Shown here piece after piece: positions 9,453-20,978 of a stretch of 64,000 nt of DNA. Location of the stretch: contig MU619286.1 of the NCBI GenBank assembly GCA_025201805.1, positions 112,678-176,677 on the forward strand. The letters run 5' to 3'. Source of the stretch: Parasitella parasitica. Taxonomy: Eukaryota > Mucoromycota > Mucoromycetes > Mucorales > Mucoraceae. Below the pieces are notes generated by a model. That model had not been told where the DNA came from. It did not search any database and was given only the letters and a program-made list of their open reading frames with translations. Position numbers and translations under genes: made by a program. Numbering within the stretch: position 1 is the first letter of the stretch; the number at the start of each line of letters is the position of its first letter.

Positions 9453-11655
9453 TTTGATGTTCAGAAAATGCTTTGATATACAAGCGAAAGAAAAAGGATG
9501 TTAAATGCGCTTGCACAAGACCACATTTATATGCATGAGTTTTCAAATGGTGGTTTCCAGGACTCGTTAGGATTGAACCTTATCCTTTTCCAAATAAAGA
9601 ATGATCACCCAAAGTTGATAATTGCTCTTGATATAGAATAAAGCTGGAGATGTAGAGTATATGGATTAACTGGAAATGTAACATTATATCATATGTAATC
9701 TTTTACATGAGCATTAATTGAATTAGAATACATTTCAATGTGAAAGCACTGGCCAGTACTTGTGCTTGATACGCAATTCCGGGAATACATGGCTCCGAGC
9801 TGTCAAATGTGGTACTTTTTAAAGTCAATCTGTCATAACATTCTCGATTATGTGATCATATAAATAACTTGTAGGAGCCATGGCAGCAAAATCAATGAAA
9901 TAAACGCTTGGTTCCTTGGTTATTATATATGAGTACACTATCCATATTTAAACAGGAAGCATGTATTCTGTAAACAAGCATGCAAACATATTAAATATAT
10001 ACATCAATCTGGGTATCACACATAGTGATCGGCTCGTTTGTTGGTTATGGTAAACTTAACTAAAAACTGGATTCATCTCCTTAAAAAAAATTATGGTAAA
10101 CGTGAGCCCGCAAATCACCAATTTAACAAGTTCTGAAAGACAAATACATAACTCTCCTTCTTTCAGCAGTATCTTGCATGCTGTTGCGTTATCAAAATTA
10201 TTTTTAACATGCATGATGCGCTTTAATTACGCTTAATCTATTAACAGAAAAAAGCATTCTTTATTAGGCAACAGACATTGAGATAAAAAAAGGAGCTAAA
10301 AACAGATCCATTGAAAAAAAGTGTCAAGGTACAGTAATTTAAGTTTGAACCCATAATTTTTGGAGCATAGAGGTAGAGTTTATCGTTTACCTAACGGGAT
10401 TTGGCAAGCTGTAAAGTGCCTTGACTACTGGTAAAAATGTTTGACCATCAAAAGGTATCGCCTACGAAGGCTTTCTTTTTTTGTGCAATATACAATGTCG
10501 CTTAAAGCTAATGTTGAGCTTGTAACTGCATTTGATAAGAAAAATAAAATAAAATAAAAAAGTAGTAATATATTCCTAATCTAACACTCTACTGGAAGTC
10601 GAATGAAATTCTCAATCCTATTAATCAAGTACTAACGCTGAAAGCAATAAAATACTGTGTATTTGTGTATGAAAGATGCAATTACTTACTAATTGTATTG
10701 AAATTGCTAACAAATAATGCCTTGGCTCAAACAAAATTGAAGTAAATACACATTTTGTTGGGCAGAAAAATGCCTGATTCTTCTTTCTGATTTGAGTATC
10801 AAACCTATTGGTACTCAAACTTTATAAATCCAGATAACAAAAGGTTTTCTTTCTATTGCAATATAGAAAATCAAACTATTAATTAGCTTAGTGAAGCTAC
10901 GATACAAGAGCTACTACTATTTCTTGGTACAGACATGACATTAAGAGCTTCTTGATGAATTTGCTGAGGCATACAAAATAAATAGCACTTTCACAGTTGT
11001 CCATGTGAAGGCTGTAGACCTATTTCGTATTCTTCATTTGACTTTTTTTTTTATGGCTATGAATAGTTTCTTGATTTAGTTCACTCTTGTCTTTCGTCTT
11101 CATATAGTGTACAGAAAGCGTCTAATTAGCAGCAACTCCAAATTTTGCGCTTGTAATGTGTTAAAATGGGCAATTACCACAAACAGATCCTTGGAGTCTT
11201 TGACTGAAATAAAATTAGCCTCTAATGAGGTATTGGAGAATATATTTTTTTTTACTACAAAGACAAGCACTGCAGTTGAAACATTTATACACTTGAATGC
11301 CAATAGTTTCTATTGCATTTCTACTAGACAAATACTTTTTATTCTCGAAACATTGTATTTTCAAACGCAAAGCACTGTATTTTTGCAGAGCACTGCCATT
11401 TACCTTTAAAAATGCATTGAGTCCTTGTCGATTAAACTTGCGAAACAGAGTAGAAAATGCAAGAGCTTGGAGATAGAATCATGTATTGTAAGCAATCCAG
11501 ACAGAAGGGACCTTACAAAGAGCGATTGAATGAACTTGTAGCTAGTGAGAAGCTCCTCAAGATCATGTACCTATCAGCATGAATGTAAAGTGTAAGGGAC
11601 GTCGTGACAGTTGTTTCTGATGAAGGCAAACGGAATCATTGCTTGACATTGAATT
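9453..11655. other. Long AT-rich intergenic region
   Basis: About 2.2 kb with no supported gene. Open frames such as 10621-10818 and 11107-11409 show no domain. A 41-residue frame at 11458-11581 (MQELGDRIMYCKQSRQ..) looks slightly protein-like but is too short to call. It may contain remains of an old element. Confidence 0.5.
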
Positions 11656-11730
11656 NNNNNNNNNNNNNNNNNNNNNNNNNNNNNNNNNNNNNNNNNNNNN
11701 NNNNNNNNNNNNNNNNNNNNNNNNNNNNNN
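11656..11730. other. Assembly gap (75 N)
   Basis: Run of undetermined bases shortly upstream of the PAS kinase gene; it may hide part of its promoter. Confidence 0.99.
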
Positions 11731-11780
11731 AAAAACCACCCAAAGGATACACAGCTCTTTTCCACTTGTTATAGCATTAT

Positions 11781-14700
11781 ATGAATACATCTCAAGCGGC
11801 AGAAGCAGGTAAAGCCGGGTTTATTTTTAATTTTTTTTTTTTTTTGGGGGAAAAACTTGATTTAAAAGTCAAATATTGACAAGTTGCAACCAACATTTAG
11901 GAACAAAAGATCCACTTGTCATTACTTCTGAAGAAGCAATCCCCAGTCCAAGGTAAAAAAGCTGAATATATGTGTATATTGATCAAGCTTTAAAACACAC
12001 TATTGCAGATTCAGTACCCCTCAATCCAACATGTCAGACAGCGATGACAATAGCAATAACCAGCTAGCAATACAAGGGTTTGAGCGTTTTCGAGAAAATA
12101 GTGTCATTTCAATGGAATTACCAGTATCGCCTACATCCCTCAACAGCGCACCAGCAAATGACTCAATTGCAGAATACTGCACAGAGTCGTTGTACAGCTA
12201 CAGCTTCACTCCTATCTCTCGAGTGAATAAAGCTGCTAAAATCAAACGACAAATTTTGAACCGAGGAATGGACTATATGCAACGGATCCGATGGAAAACA
12301 GGCGAGAGAGACACAGCAAGAAGATTTTCTCAGCCGGATATTGGTGTGTTGGATCATCCCCAAGACTGGGCCGAGGATGGGGATCGCGTGAAATCTGCAA
12401 CTACATCAAAGACAAAGACTTCACACTTGAAAGCATGTCCGTCACTCAATGATATTGCTTCAAGGAACTATGATGATTTCACATCACCAATTGCACCTTT
12501 TACTTCTTCCAATATAGCTGCCGCTTCATCACACCATGCATCAATATTACCAAACGCTGTTACAAACAGTAGTGAGGAATTATCAGCTTGCAACGGCAAT
12601 GCCGAAAACTCGAGCGAAATAAACGACGAAGGATTCCATCTAGGACGAAGACAAACAATCGAAGTCTTTAATAATTTACCGCCTATTTATGAAGACCCTA
12701 AGCCCAGCGCATCCATGACAACGACATCAGCACAATTCACAAGAGCATTGCACACCCCATCTCGATTTTTACCACAAAATCAGGCTATTTTAACCACAGA
12801 CGCCGATGCTACCACTTTGCTATTCAACGACATGGCTAGCCTGTGTTTTGGGATTGACAAGTCATTTATTGGAAAGTCTATTTTAGATGCGTTGGAAGAA
12901 CCCTTCAAGAAGCAAATTCGCAATATTTTGAAGAGGAGAAAAAGCTTATCTTCCATTGCAAATCAATTGCCATCGCCTATGCGAGAAAGCCGATTAGAAA
13001 AAGGCCTTGTGCTGGTGTGCGGCATTGTTGTGCCTATTTGTAAAATGAATGGAGAGACTTCTTCAGCAGCCTCACTCTGGCTAAAAGAGAAATTGACAGA
13101 CGAAGGAAAAAGCATATACATTTGGATTTTTGAGGAGATTTATGAAACTTCACTGTCGACTAAATTAGATCAACACGTGAGTTCTCCTGCGTGGTGAATT
13201 TCTGTAGGTTGCATTGACTCTTTTGTTTTAGGGCAATGTTGAAGAAGTTATCGGTACAACAAAGGATTTGTTTGGCTATGAACCCTCTCAAGTGGTTGGT
13301 AAGCCCATTACACAGTTAATACCAGCATTGTCCAACGGCAATCTCGTTAATCCCGGCGTCAATCTACGTAAAATTGACAAGCTAAAATTTTACGGTGGTC
13401 GATCAAAGTTGGGAACTTGTTTTCCTATAATGGTCAATTTAGGATCTTCCATTCCAGATATGATAAAGATTGTATCTTTGCCATCTGTAGCCGGCTTGAT
13501 AACTGTTTATCATAATGGGAAAATCCAGAGTATCAATCCCGTGCCTGCAAAGTACCTGTTTGGATACTCACCTGAAGCGCTCGTCGAGAAATTCGATATT
13601 GATCAAATCATCCCGCAGTTTTCCAGCATTGTCACAGGATTACGCCGTTGCAATTTACTGCAATTTTCCAGTACAGTAAACAACCATGCGTGTCGGTGGG
13701 CTATCTCAGACATGCACTCAGCTGATAAATACAAATCGATGGACGTTTCCCAGTCATTAAAGTCGTTGGAAAGACAACCCTCTATAAGTTCTAATGGACA
13801 AACGTTACCTACAATTTTTGCTGTGCACAGAGATGGAAGTCGATTCGAAGTTCAGCTACAACTGAGATTGATTGAAAGCGAGCAGGAGGGTTTGATCAGT
13901 ATTTGGGTGACTTACGATCGTATCTATGCCCTAAAGAGAGCAAAAAGATTTCAGGCACAAAGGCAGCAGCAAAAACCAGCATTACCGATAAAAAATACTG
14001 CCACAGAAGTTCCCACAATGACAGATCAACAGCAACTGTCCCACCCTCAATGTTCTACTCCTGCTTCAAATACGGAGGGAATATCCCCCCTAGATACAAC
14101 CATACAACTTGATAAATCGACAGAAATGCCCATCATCACTAAAAAGAGACCGCCAATCCGACCTTACGGCTTTTCATCATTTGGATCAGTGGATCAAAAA
14201 AAGGCACTATTCCCGAGTAATTTTAAAGAAAAACAAGGTGATCAACCACAGCAGGAAAAACAGATCAAATCTTTAGAGATTCAAGAGCCTACCATGCCAG
14301 AGAAAAAGGTGCCACATCCTATGGATGCTTATGCTATTATTGGCACTTTAGGCGAAGGAGCTTATGGCACGGCTAAACTTGCTTACCGTAAAGATGACAT
14401 AACAAAGGTACACATATCGTAATATGATACAAACAAACACTAATTCCATAATTAGACCAAAATGGTTATAAAATTCATTGTCAAGTCGAGGATTATTATC
14501 GATTCATGGATTAGGGACCGTGAACTTGGACTGATACCACTGGAAATCCATATTCTAAAGAAATTAAAAGAGCATCCTCAGGCAAACTGTTGCGCCCTAG
14601 GTACGTGTATAAATAAGTATCATCAGGTCAACCCAAACCCTAATTATAATTTTTGTAAACAAGTAACATACATGGAAGATGAGGATAACTACTTTGTCGT

Positions 14701-15300
14701 CATGAAATTACATGGCTTAAACAGCATGGATCTATTCGACTACATTGAACTCAATGAACATATCAATGAACAAGAAATCAAAAGCATATTTAAACAAGTT
14801 GCTTTAGCAGTGGAGCATATCCAAAGCCTGAGAATTGTGCATCGTGATATTAAGGATGAAAATATTCTCCTGGACGAAACTGGCCGTGTTCATTTGATTG
14901 ATTTTGGAAGCGCCGCTTATTTTAGAAAGGGCAGAACCTTTGATACGTTTGGTGGCACATTAGACTTTTGCGCCCCTGAGATATTAAAAGGTATGCCTTA
15001 TGAGGGCCCAGCTCAAGACATATGGAGTCTAGGTACCTTATTGTACACGTTGATTTACAGAGAAAATCCCTTTTACAATGTCGATGAAATCATGGAACAT
15101 GATTTGAGGATACCGTTTGTTCTATCCGAAGGTATGCAGATTATATCATGACTTTTTAACATGTCATTAAGATTCTAACTTTTGCTATCTTGACAAAAGA
15201 TTCGCTTGATCTAATCAAGAAGATGTTAAATCGTGATGTTGAAAAGCGTTATACTATTCATGAGGTGCTGGAACACCCTTATCTAAAATCTTGTACATAA
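11781..15300 (+). CDS. PAS-domain serine/threonine kinase (PAS kinase)
   Basis: Nutrient-responsive protein kinase of the PASK/Psk1-Psk2 family, which couples sugar status to glycogen and translation control. Seven exons (11781-11808, 11901-11952, 12009-13176, 13232-14407, 14456-14600, 14664-15131, 15200-15300) give 1045 residues. PAS-like regions lie near residues 285-330 and 500-540 (YNNGKI-like HNGKIQSINPVPAKYLFGYS). A low-complexity Gln/Pro linker leads to the kinase domain at the C terminus: GEGAYG loop, VIKFI lysine, HRDIKDENILL, DFGSAAY, GGTLDFCAPEIL. The upstream start is chosen because two short exons splice cleanly in frame ahead of the ATG at 12031. The 63-nt intron at 14601-14663 has no stop and is in frame. 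Confidence 0.9.
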
Positions 15301-15738
15301 TAAATCCTTATTTAGACATCTGTTTTTTTTAATATCTTTTCCGCTGCTCTTAATTGTAATATTCAATCGGTGATATCGTTTATCGGCTGATAATAGTGAT
15401 TATCGTATTCGATGTATGTTTTTAGAGGCTCATTGTAAATACTATATATAGATATTTATGGATTAAACAAAAAGTTATATACAAATATAAACATAGAAAG
15501 AAATCCTTTAATTGAAGCAGGTCCAAAAACAATGAAAAATTACTTCATTCATTTTTTTTTTTTTGCCTTATCATCCATACTATTTTCGGCAAATGGTGCT
15601 ACCCCGTGTGATTATCAAATTCATATCAAAATGACAATTTCAATGAGAAAATTTTACTCATTGTTGCATAAAATAACTAAAAAAAAAAAGAAGGCTCCTC
15701 GCAGTTCTGTTTTCCTCTTTCTTTTTTTTAAATGTATA
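15301..15738. other. Intergenic region PAS kinase / arrestin
   Basis: 438 bp without a supported gene. An in-frame extension upstream of the arrestin start (from 15532) is low-complexity Phe/Lys and is taken as 5' UTR. Confidence 0.4.
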
Positions 15739-17072
15739 ATGGGCAGAATGACTACTAAATCGAGCGCAAAACTAAAAATTCACTTGGAAAGCGACCAGTT
15801 GATCATGTATGGCACATCAAATGAATCTTCTGGATGTGTGTTGAGAGGCGCATTAAGTCTACGGTTAAAAAAAGCTACAAGTTTAAAATCATTGGTGCTG
15901 TCATTTTATGGCACAATATCTGTTAGTTGGAGCCAATGTAAGTATAATGCACTGAAATGATACAGGTGTAGCAAATAATTTACATGGCAGATTATTCAGT
16001 GCTAGGAAATGGCCATGAGCGCAAATACAACGACCATCGAATCCTCATCAATCACAAATGGACTTTTTTACCACCACAAGCGCACAACAAGCACCATTTA
16101 CTAGAAGCCGGATATCACTCTTATGAATTTGAATTAGTTTTACCTGGCACACTTCCGGAGTCAATCCATGTGGCCAAGTACTACCTTGTTCAGTACCAAA
16201 TGAAAGCAATAGCAGAACGATCGGGGTTTTTGCTTTCAAATTACACCACCCGTCAAGACATACTCCTATCCAGACAGAAATTATCTTTCTCGATCGACTA
16301 TTTAGATCCTGTCACTGTAGCTAATCATTGGCCAAATAAGTTGGATTACGAAATTTCATTACCTACAAAGGTCTACAGCCATGGCAACATTATTCCTGTA
16401 TCTGTCCAAGCGTTACCGCTCGCGCCCAACCTGCAAGTCCGTTATATATCTTGTACATTCAAAGAATACATGACCTGCCGTGCAATCAATGGCTGGTTCA
16501 ATGGCAAAAACAAATCTCACGGTCGCATTATACACTATACTAGAAGAGATCAAGAGCGGCGGCAACAGCAGAGTATGTGGTCAACTGTCATACACATTAA
16601 AGTGCCCGATAGTCTGAAGGACATTCAGTGTGATGCACACAATGACTCTGTCAGGGTGCGGCACAAACTCAAATTTGTCATGTCAATTGAGAACGAAGAC
16701 GGCCACATATCTGAATTGAGGGCTGTATTACCGGTGGTCATTGCAACAACAAACTCAGTTGATAGACTACCGGCATATGAAGAGACGGGAAGAACTATGC
16801 CATATGATCCGGTCTTAATGATGGCATTGATCAGACGCTCAACAGAATCTACTATCACTAACAACCAAATAGTGCATTTAATGCCACAAAGGGGGTACAA
16901 TGAAATCATACCTCGAAATAGTAGTAGTTGCAGTGGCATATTGCCTAGTTACAGTAGCTTGACAACCACTGTAGCTGCAGCTGATGAACTTAGTGAGAGC
17001 GACGAGGATGATGGCGATGATAGACAGGACTATTCCAGAAGATCATTGCCAAGCTATGATGGAATTTATTAG
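15739..17072 (+). CDS. Alpha-arrestin with LPxY motifs
   Basis: Arrestin-related trafficking adaptor. Such proteins recruit a Rsp5/Nedd4-type ubiquitin ligase to plasma-membrane transporters and trigger endocytosis. Exons 15739-15937 and 16000-17072 give 423 residues; an ATG at 15748 is an equally possible start. The N-terminal arrestin sheet is seen in KLKIHLESDQLIMYG and CVLRGALSLRLKK, followed by HSYEFELVLPGTLPESI and the arrestin_C part (YEISLPTKVYSHGNIIPVSV). The C terminus is disordered and carries three ligase-binding LPxY motifs (LPAYEE, LPSYSS, LPSYDG) plus an acidic patch. Intron acceptor chosen to avoid a stop. Confidence 0.85.
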
Positions 17073-17130
17073 AAAATAACGAGCCGTATGACTCTGCCAT
17101 GTTAGAAATAATATGTACATGTATATTAGT

Positions 17131-17841
17131 TTATTTATATGTTGAAGATGAAATAAAATGTTTGTATGATAGTCCAGATTTCAAATAGGCCACCAGTTCA
17201 TTTAGAAGCCTTATTGCTACGTTTTTATCATCGTCTAACCATTCAGATAGTTTTTCAATAATTGCTTCGTCATCAAACATTGACTTCAAACGCTGTTCGT
17301 ATGGTATTAATAGAAGCTTTACAAAATGATCATGCAAGAAATCATCATAGGCATCAACGCCTACAATTATTTTCAATTCATTTTGCAGGAATACTCGGGC
17401 TCTTGGCATATATTCTGGAGTAATTACTGTGAAATCAGTATGACGAGGCAGTGGATCAGGATATTTGTCAACTTGCACAATCCCCTTGTATACATTCCTT
17501 CGCTCGATTCTTAATCTTTCTTCAGGTGATGGATATCTCTTTTTGTATAGCGGCGGATCATAGTATTTTCTATTTTCCTTGTCTTTTAAATAGTACTCAT
17601 CAAATGTATTTTCTTCGTCCTCGATGTTATACACTAAGGAACTAATAGTTTGCCTACATACTGGACACACACACGATGCGATATTTATCCAATGCCGTAT
17701 ACAATAAAAGCAGTATGAATGATAACATGGTCGAAGAAATGTTCTGTTTGCATACTCCTGAAGACAAATTGTGCATGTTGGTATCATTTGATCTTGGCCT
17801 TTCTGATCAACTCTCTTTCGTTTTCCTACTATTGATGTCAT
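17131..17841 (-). CDS. TOPORS-like RING-finger E3 ligase
   Basis: Single-exon gene of 236 residues. The start is the ATG of MTSIVGKRKRVDQ; an upstream extension is a Ser/Leu repeat from an AG-rich leader. A C3HC4 RING lies at residues 23-62 (CTICLQEY..CYHSYCFYCIRHW..CPVCR). Downstream, RIERRNVYK and the helical C-terminal region resemble TOPORS, a nuclear ubiquitin/SUMO ligase. The protein is much shorter than animal TOPORS and lacks the RS-rich tail. The stop is 59 bp from the convergent arrestin stop. Substrates are unknown. Confidence 0.8.
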   Translation of the reverse strand: MTSIVGKRKRVDQKGQDQMIPTCTICLQEYANRTFLRPCYHSYCFYCIRHWINIASCVCPVCRQTISSLVYNIEDEENTFDEYYLKDKENRKYYDPPLYKKRYPSPEERLRIERRNVYKGIVQVDKYPDPLPRHTDFTVITPEYMPRARVFLQNELKIIVGVDAYDDFLHDHFVKLLLIPYEQRLKSMFDDEAIIEKLSEWLDDDKNVAIRLLNELVAYLKSGLSYKHFISSSTYK

Positions 17842-17996
17842 TTCGTGTGTAAGTGGTTTGAGCAAAAAAAAAAGAGAAAGAGAGAGAGACAAACATCTTC
17901 TCGAGTCACGAAAAGCATGTCTTTTCACTCCTCTTCCCAATCACAAAACTTCCTTTTTCTTTCATTCTTGAACTAGTTTAACAATCAAAAAATCCC

Positions 17997-18457
17997 ATGG
18001 GCGTAAAGCAAAAGACATCACAATCGACTCCAACAAATGGCATAAATCAAGCTTCTGACAGAGATAGAGAGCGTGATAAGAAAAGAAGAGTAGTAGAGAC
18101 AAATGTTGGAAAAGAATTTCAGACCGCAAGTATCTTCTTTCTCTTGGCTAGAGAAAGATCTACCACTAATATCTTCTTACAGATTGACTTTAATTCTATG
18201 GATATCTCTGTTCTTCGTAAATATGCTCGGGTTCACAAGATCAAAGCTAAATCCAAGGCCAGTAAAGAGGAATTGGCTGCTTCCGTATCTCGTCATTTTG
18301 CAAACCAAACAGTAAAAGAATTAGACACAATTACTTGCTTTTTATATACCGCTCATTATAAGGGTAAGTGGATAGCTACATTACATTTGGACGATGATCT
18401 TATAGCGTATGACTTATTTGATTAGATTCCGTATTAAGGCTTCCATTACATATTTAA
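17997..18457 (+). CDS. SAP30-like subunit of the Sin3 histone-deacetylase complex
   Basis: Exons 17997-18363 and 18426-18457 give 132 residues. The C-terminal part, IDFNSMDISVLRKYAR..KASKEELAASVSRHF..VKELDTITCFLYT, matches the Sin3-binding region of SAP30, which bridges Sin3 and Rpd3/HDAC in co-repressor complexes. Splicing of the last intron gives the family ending HYKDSVLRLP. The N-terminal third is charged and not conserved; a hydrophob-rich stretch before IDFN (about residues 42-62) could be an unrecognised intron, although none fits the phase. Only 155 bp separate it from the divergent TOPORS-like gene. Confidence 0.78.
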
Positions 18458-18760
18458 CATCAAATCCAAAGATGTTCATCGTTGTCTCTCATTCATCATC
18501 CGTTTAGTCTCCGTTTCGAATCGCAATTCCTCAATAAACCACTCTTTTTTACATCTAACACAGTAGCAACGAGACACCGAGAAGTAGTATGTACCATGCG
18601 TTTGTGTAAAGAACAATTATCCCTCCCAAAAAAAAAAACAGACAGGAAAGATAACGAACACAACTTCTAATAGCCCTCTCAAGTGCATATTTTGATTGGT
18701 CGAGTATTAGTGACGGTAGTGATCAAGTAAATTGCATCAAAGTATTGCAAGCTAAAATAA

Positions 18761-18791
<31 letters not shown>

Positions 18792-19015
18792 GAAGATTTT
18801 AAACCAGCCAAGTATACGTAAACATCAGCATACTTCTCCTACACGGATGCTTAAATCAAGTTAGTCCATGTCCAACTTCGAATTATGAGTACGTTTATTA
18901 ATCTTATATCAAACTTAATTCAAAATCTCTTGTATATCTTGAAAGACGAGAGCGTTGAGAGCGATGCCGTGTAAGAGTGCTTGATAAGCCAACCTTTATT
19001 TCATGTCAAATCTCT

Positions 19016-19029
19016 GTTTCCATGGCAAC
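19016..19029. promoter_or_regulatory. RFX-type X-box
   Basis: GTTTCCATGGCAAC fits the X-box consensus (GTNRCC-N0-RGNAAC type palindrome) bound by RFX proteins. It lies about 140 bp upstream of the J-domain start and 50 bp before a TATA-like sequence. Binding is inferred from the motif only. Confidence 0.5.
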
Positions 19030-19078
19030 AATCAGATACTTGAAGCTGCAGCCTCAAACCAATTTCCGCATTTGATTG

Positions 19079-19086
19079 TATAAATA
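19079..19086 (+). promoter_or_regulatory. TATA-like element, J-domain gene
   Basis: TATAAATA about 90 bp upstream of the ATG at 19170. Confidence 0.5.
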
Positions 19087-19169
19087 GAAACTGCATTTTC
19101 CAATAAAATCCTATTTGCTTTTTGCTTTTTGCTTTTTACTTTTTACTTTTTATTGCAACATCCTACAAG

Positions 19170-20367
19170 ATGGACTTTTATAAAATGTTGGAGATTACTC
19201 CAGATGCTTCAGAAGAAGATATCAAAAAAGCATACAGAAAACTTGCACTTAAATATCATCCGGATAAAAACCATGAACCAGGCGCTGCTGAAAAGGTAGA
19301 TTTTTGACGTATTGCAGACATATTAATCAACTATTTAATATTTGTTTACATGAATAGTTCAAAAGCGTAAGGTAATAACTACATTCTGTATAAAAAGCAT
19401 ATCAACCTAACAAGTATCTTGAAATATTTAGTGAAGCATATCAAATATTATCTGATCGTAACGTATATAACTGTCTGATAAAAACCCTTGGATTTAAATT
19501 TTAAAACCTGTGCTATTAGCTGAAAAAAGAAGAATGTATGATAACCAAGCTGATGAGGATGATGCGGATCAACAAGACTATTATACAACATCTCAACCTT
19601 TCAACGCTAAAACAACTTCTTCTACCAGGACCAGATCATTCAGACACGATCCGCTATTTGCCACATTCCAAGTAAACCAGACTAAAAAGTTTTTGTACCT
19701 GTGTAAAAAAAAACTAATGGCTTTCATTACAGTTCCGAACTCCAGATGATATTTTTAATCAGTTTTTTAATGGCCAAGATCCATTCAAATTATTTATGAA
19801 TGACCCATTTTTAGGCGGTGGAATTGGTTCGGGCGATATTCACGCTTCCATGATGCCAGATTCATTTAGATCTCCATTTGATCATGCACAGAACAGCAAT
19901 ATCTATAATATGAGTGGTATGTCTGGTGCTTCAAGGACCATGTCCACTACGACAAGTATTGTGAATGGCCGTAAACACACAATTACCAAAATCACTGATG
20001 CTAATGGGACACGCATTATTGAGGATTATGGCGATGGGCGTCAACGGGTCACAGTAAATGGAGAAGAAGAGGTGATACCATCTCAGCAAACTCAGCAACT
20101 TCAACAGCCTCAGCAACATAGAATCATTGATAGCCGACCATCCTACGATGCGCCTGCCACCATTAGGCCTTATGCAAGTGGTAAGTCGTATTTTGGCCAT
20201 TATTATGATTAAAGGTTAATTGAATATCCAAATGAACGATAGTAGATTTGAATAGAGAATATGGAGACAATCATAACACAGGGGATTATGATGAAGAAGA
20301 CAATCAAAGACGTCGTAAAAGCCCACTTCACGAACTTTGTTCTCGACTTTGTTGTTGCTTTGAATAA
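19170..20367 (+). CDS. J-domain (Hsp40) co-chaperone, class B type, with Cys-rich tail
   Basis: Stimulates Hsp70 ATPase. Six exons (19170-19295, 19358-19371, 19432-19457, 19520-19671, 19733-20180, 20243-20367) give 296 residues. The second is a 14-nt micro-exon, needed to rebuild the J domain [19 protein letters not shown]. The HPD motif sits in [11 protein letters not shown] Gly/Phe-type and Met-rich region ([20 protein letters not shown]) and a beta-rich region ([14 protein letters not shown]) follow, as in DNAJB6/B2-like proteins. The protein ends CSRLCCCFE; clustered cysteines could be lipid-modified, which would place it on membranes. That localisation is inference. Confidence 0.85.
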
Positions 20368-20978
20368 ACTGTAGTTTGACAAGCTCAATAATGGATAACT
20401 CACCTTCAATATTATCATTGTACCAATAGAGACGTAAACCCGATCAACTTTCTTTAATTATAATATTAGCAGATGTGTGACAAGACATAAACAATTGCGT
20501 TATTATGGATATAACAGTTTAGCGTTATTGACATGGTTGGGAGTACAACTTATTCTTCATACAATATAAGGTATACATGCTGCTGATATGGGTGGGGGCA
20601 TGATATGGATCATCTCTGAGTAAAATCATGTCATATATAACAAGAGTGTATTGTGCGTAAATATGCCCTCTTTTGCACATCAGTAAACTAGACACATCAT
20701 GAATGTGTCAATGTCCTGCCCATCTAACGAAATAGATTCAGATTTTAGATGAAAGTGGTATAAATGTGTAATAATAACGGTTAATTTCGTCCAGGAAATA
20801 CCACCACAGTGGGATGAGCTACATTTTCATTTTCAATAGTGTCCTGCGTGCAGATCACTGAAATCTCTAGGCATTCCACCTAGTGGCTTGTCAGCTATCC
20901 AAAAAAAAACCAAAGGTACCTGTGTCCTGCTTCGTATTAAATATCTCTCTTTTTTGACTTTACGTGATTTACAGAACC
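20368..20978. other. Intergenic region
   Basis: 611 bp, AT-rich, with no supported gene. It holds the promoter of the C2H2 gene that starts at 20979. Confidence 0.4.

Larger units (their letters stand above)
18458..19169. promoter_or_regulatory. Intergenic region upstream of the J-domain gene
   Basis: 712 bp containing a 28-nt A-run (18763-18790), an X-box palindrome (19016-19029), a TATA-like element (19079-19086) and a C-T-rich leader of repeated CTTTTTG/CTTTTTA units just before the start codon at 19170. Confidence 0.5.

Noticed and set aside
9569-9582. GGTTCAATCC-like box on the minus strand, tested as a tRNA B box
   Set aside because: Flanking bases do not form a T-arm or acceptor stem.
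10621-11409. Open frames in the 2-kb gap before the PAS kinase
   Set aside because: AT-rich composition, no motifs, no plausible splice partners.
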